DNA from: Duganella sp. SG902
GTDB lineage: Bacteria; Pseudomonadota; Gammaproteobacteria; Burkholderiales; Burkholderiaceae_D
NCBI RefSeq assembly: GCF_013376005.1
Contig: NZ_JABMJK010000010.1
Coordinates: 62,001-126,000, forward strand
Length of the DNA stretch: 64,000 nt
Reading direction: 5' to 3'
Shown here: in pieces, positions 63,309 through 64,000 of the stretch
Layout: the number at the start of each line of letters is the position of its first letter
Position numbering within the stretch: position 1 is the stretch's first letter
The notes under the pieces: model-generated
The model's database searches: none
Seen by the model: the letters and a program-made list of their open reading frames with translations, nothing else
Told to the model about the DNA's origin: nothing
Made by a program: the position numbers and the translations under genes

Positions 63309-64000
63309 ATGCAAGCCATCGAGATCAAACCCGTCGAGTACGAACATCCACAAGACGGCGCCAGCTGCGTCGCCCATGCCTGGGCGCGCACGCCGGCCAC
63401 GCCGAGCCCCGAGGAGCGTGTCGCCCTCAAGGAACGCATCAAACGCCTGCTAAAGGAAAAAGAGGCGGTGCTGGTGTCGCACTACTATGTCGATGCAGAC
63501 CTGCAGGACCTGGCCGAGGAAACCGGCGGCTGCGTCTCCGATTCGCTGGAGATGGCGCGCTTCGGCCGCGATCACCCGGCCAAGACGCTGGTGGTGGCCG
63601 GCGTGCGCTTCATGGGCGAAACGGCCAAGATTCTGAGCCCGGAAAAACGCATCCTGATGCCGGACCTGGACGCCACCTGCTCGCTGGACCTGGGCTGCCC
63701 GGTGGACGAGTTCTCCGCCTTCTGCGATCAGCATCCGGACCGCACGGTGGTGGTGTACGCCAACACCAGCGCCGCCGTCAAGGCGCGCGCCGACTGGATG
63801 GTGACGTCGTCGATCGGCTTGGACATCGTCAAGCACCTGCATGAGCAGGGCAAAAAGATCCTGTGGGCGCCCGACAAGCATCTGGGTTCCTACATCCAGA
63901 AGCAGACCGGCGCCGACATGCTGCTGTGGCAGGGCTCCTGCCTGGTGCACGATGAGTTCAAGGGCGTCGAGCTGGAGCTGCTGAAAGCCCAATACCCGCA
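63309..64000 (+). CDS. nadA: quinolinate synthase (N-terminal part, cut by window edge)
   Basis: The first 230 codons are present. NadA condenses iminoaspartate and dihydroxyacetone phosphate to quinolinate in NAD synthesis, using a 4Fe-4S cluster. Seen: VLVSHYYVDADLQDLAEETG, GVRFMGETAKILSPEK, and ATCSLDLGCPVDEF with a cluster cysteine, then YANTSAAVKARADW. The frame runs off the right end. It lies just after the ABC-F gene and may be co-transcribed. Confidence 0.95.
   Translation, partial: MQAIEIKPVEYEHPQDGASCVAHAWARTPATPSPEERVALKERIKRLLKEKEAVLVSHYYVDADLQDLAEETGGCVSDSLEMARFGRDHPAKTLVVAGVRFMGETAKILSPEKRILMPDLDATCSLDLGCPVDEFSAFCDQHPDRTVVVYANTSAAVKARADWMVTSSIGLDIVKHLHEQGKKILWAPDKHLGSYIQKQTGADMLLWQGSCLVHDEFKGVELELLKAQYP

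Overview
The window looks like a chromosomal segment of a GC-rich betaproteobacterium of the Oxalobacteraceae (Massilia, Duganella or Janthinobacterium type). This is inferred from the protein families: cytochrome bo3 oxidase followed by SURF1 and RegB/RegA, two PEP-CTERM proteins, a QueE with the CX14CX2C arrangement described for Burkholderia, PurT, and an unusual density of signalling genes. No rRNA, tRNA, CRISPR array, prophage or insertion sequence was recognised. Both ends are cut inside genes (cyoB at the left, nadA at the right).

Layout. 1-5190: a tightly overlapping run cyoB-cyoC-cyoD-SURF1-regB-regA-thpR, coupling a quinol oxidase to a redox-sensing two-component pair. 5190-7463: a 31-bp perfect inverted repeat, a SagB-related peptide dehydrogenase, a PEP-CTERM protein and a small NHLP-like precursor peptide with its own terminator, together a possible RiPP locus. 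7570-13683: a 1678-residue two-component-propeller hybrid kinase divergent from a D-2-hydroxyacid dehydrogenase. 13705-16656: a SiaABCD-type phosphatase, kinase, SiaC and diguanylate cyclase module whose phosphatase carries a CBS-like input instead of a membrane sensor. 16841-19319: a chemoreceptor whose last 20 codons lie in a repeat element, and an SDR. 19411-26734: a three-gene operon of binding protein, hybrid kinase-HPt-REC-GGDEF-EAL and TonB receptor. 26939-34284: a MATE pump, DUF1971, a shortened truncated globin under an NsrR-like site, and two divergent hybrid kinases with closely related cores.

34366-40589: DUF2141, a Tat-exported carotenoid oxygenase, a LytS/LytTR pair whose regulator lacks a normal start codon, purT, DUF481 and DUF4124. 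40576-45488: LysR with an epimerase, a beta/gamma-crystallin-glycine zipper protein, Lrp, an ACT-like ORF and a purine permease. 45616-50533: a partner-switching locus (STAS, metallo-hydrolase, CHASE2-PP2C phosphatase, OmpA-like, FecR-like, RsbW-like ATPase). 50566-59731: a nitrobindin-like protein, HAD hydrolase, glycosyltransferase, a candidate small RNA, a secreted nuclease, a PAS-GGDEF with a NarX-type kinase, queE-queD-tadA, an alpha/beta hydrolase and an LD-carboxypeptidase. 59732-64000: a secreted hypothetical, the second PEP-CTERM protein, a YbiT-type ABC-F ATPase and nadA.

The dominant theme is signal transduction: seven histidine kinases, three GGDEF proteins, two PP2C phosphatases, one chemoreceptor and several transcription regulators in 64 kb. 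Start sites were chosen from Shine-Dalgarno sequences, overlaps and family length, so several differ from the longest open frame. All family assignments rest on motif recognition by eye, with no database search.
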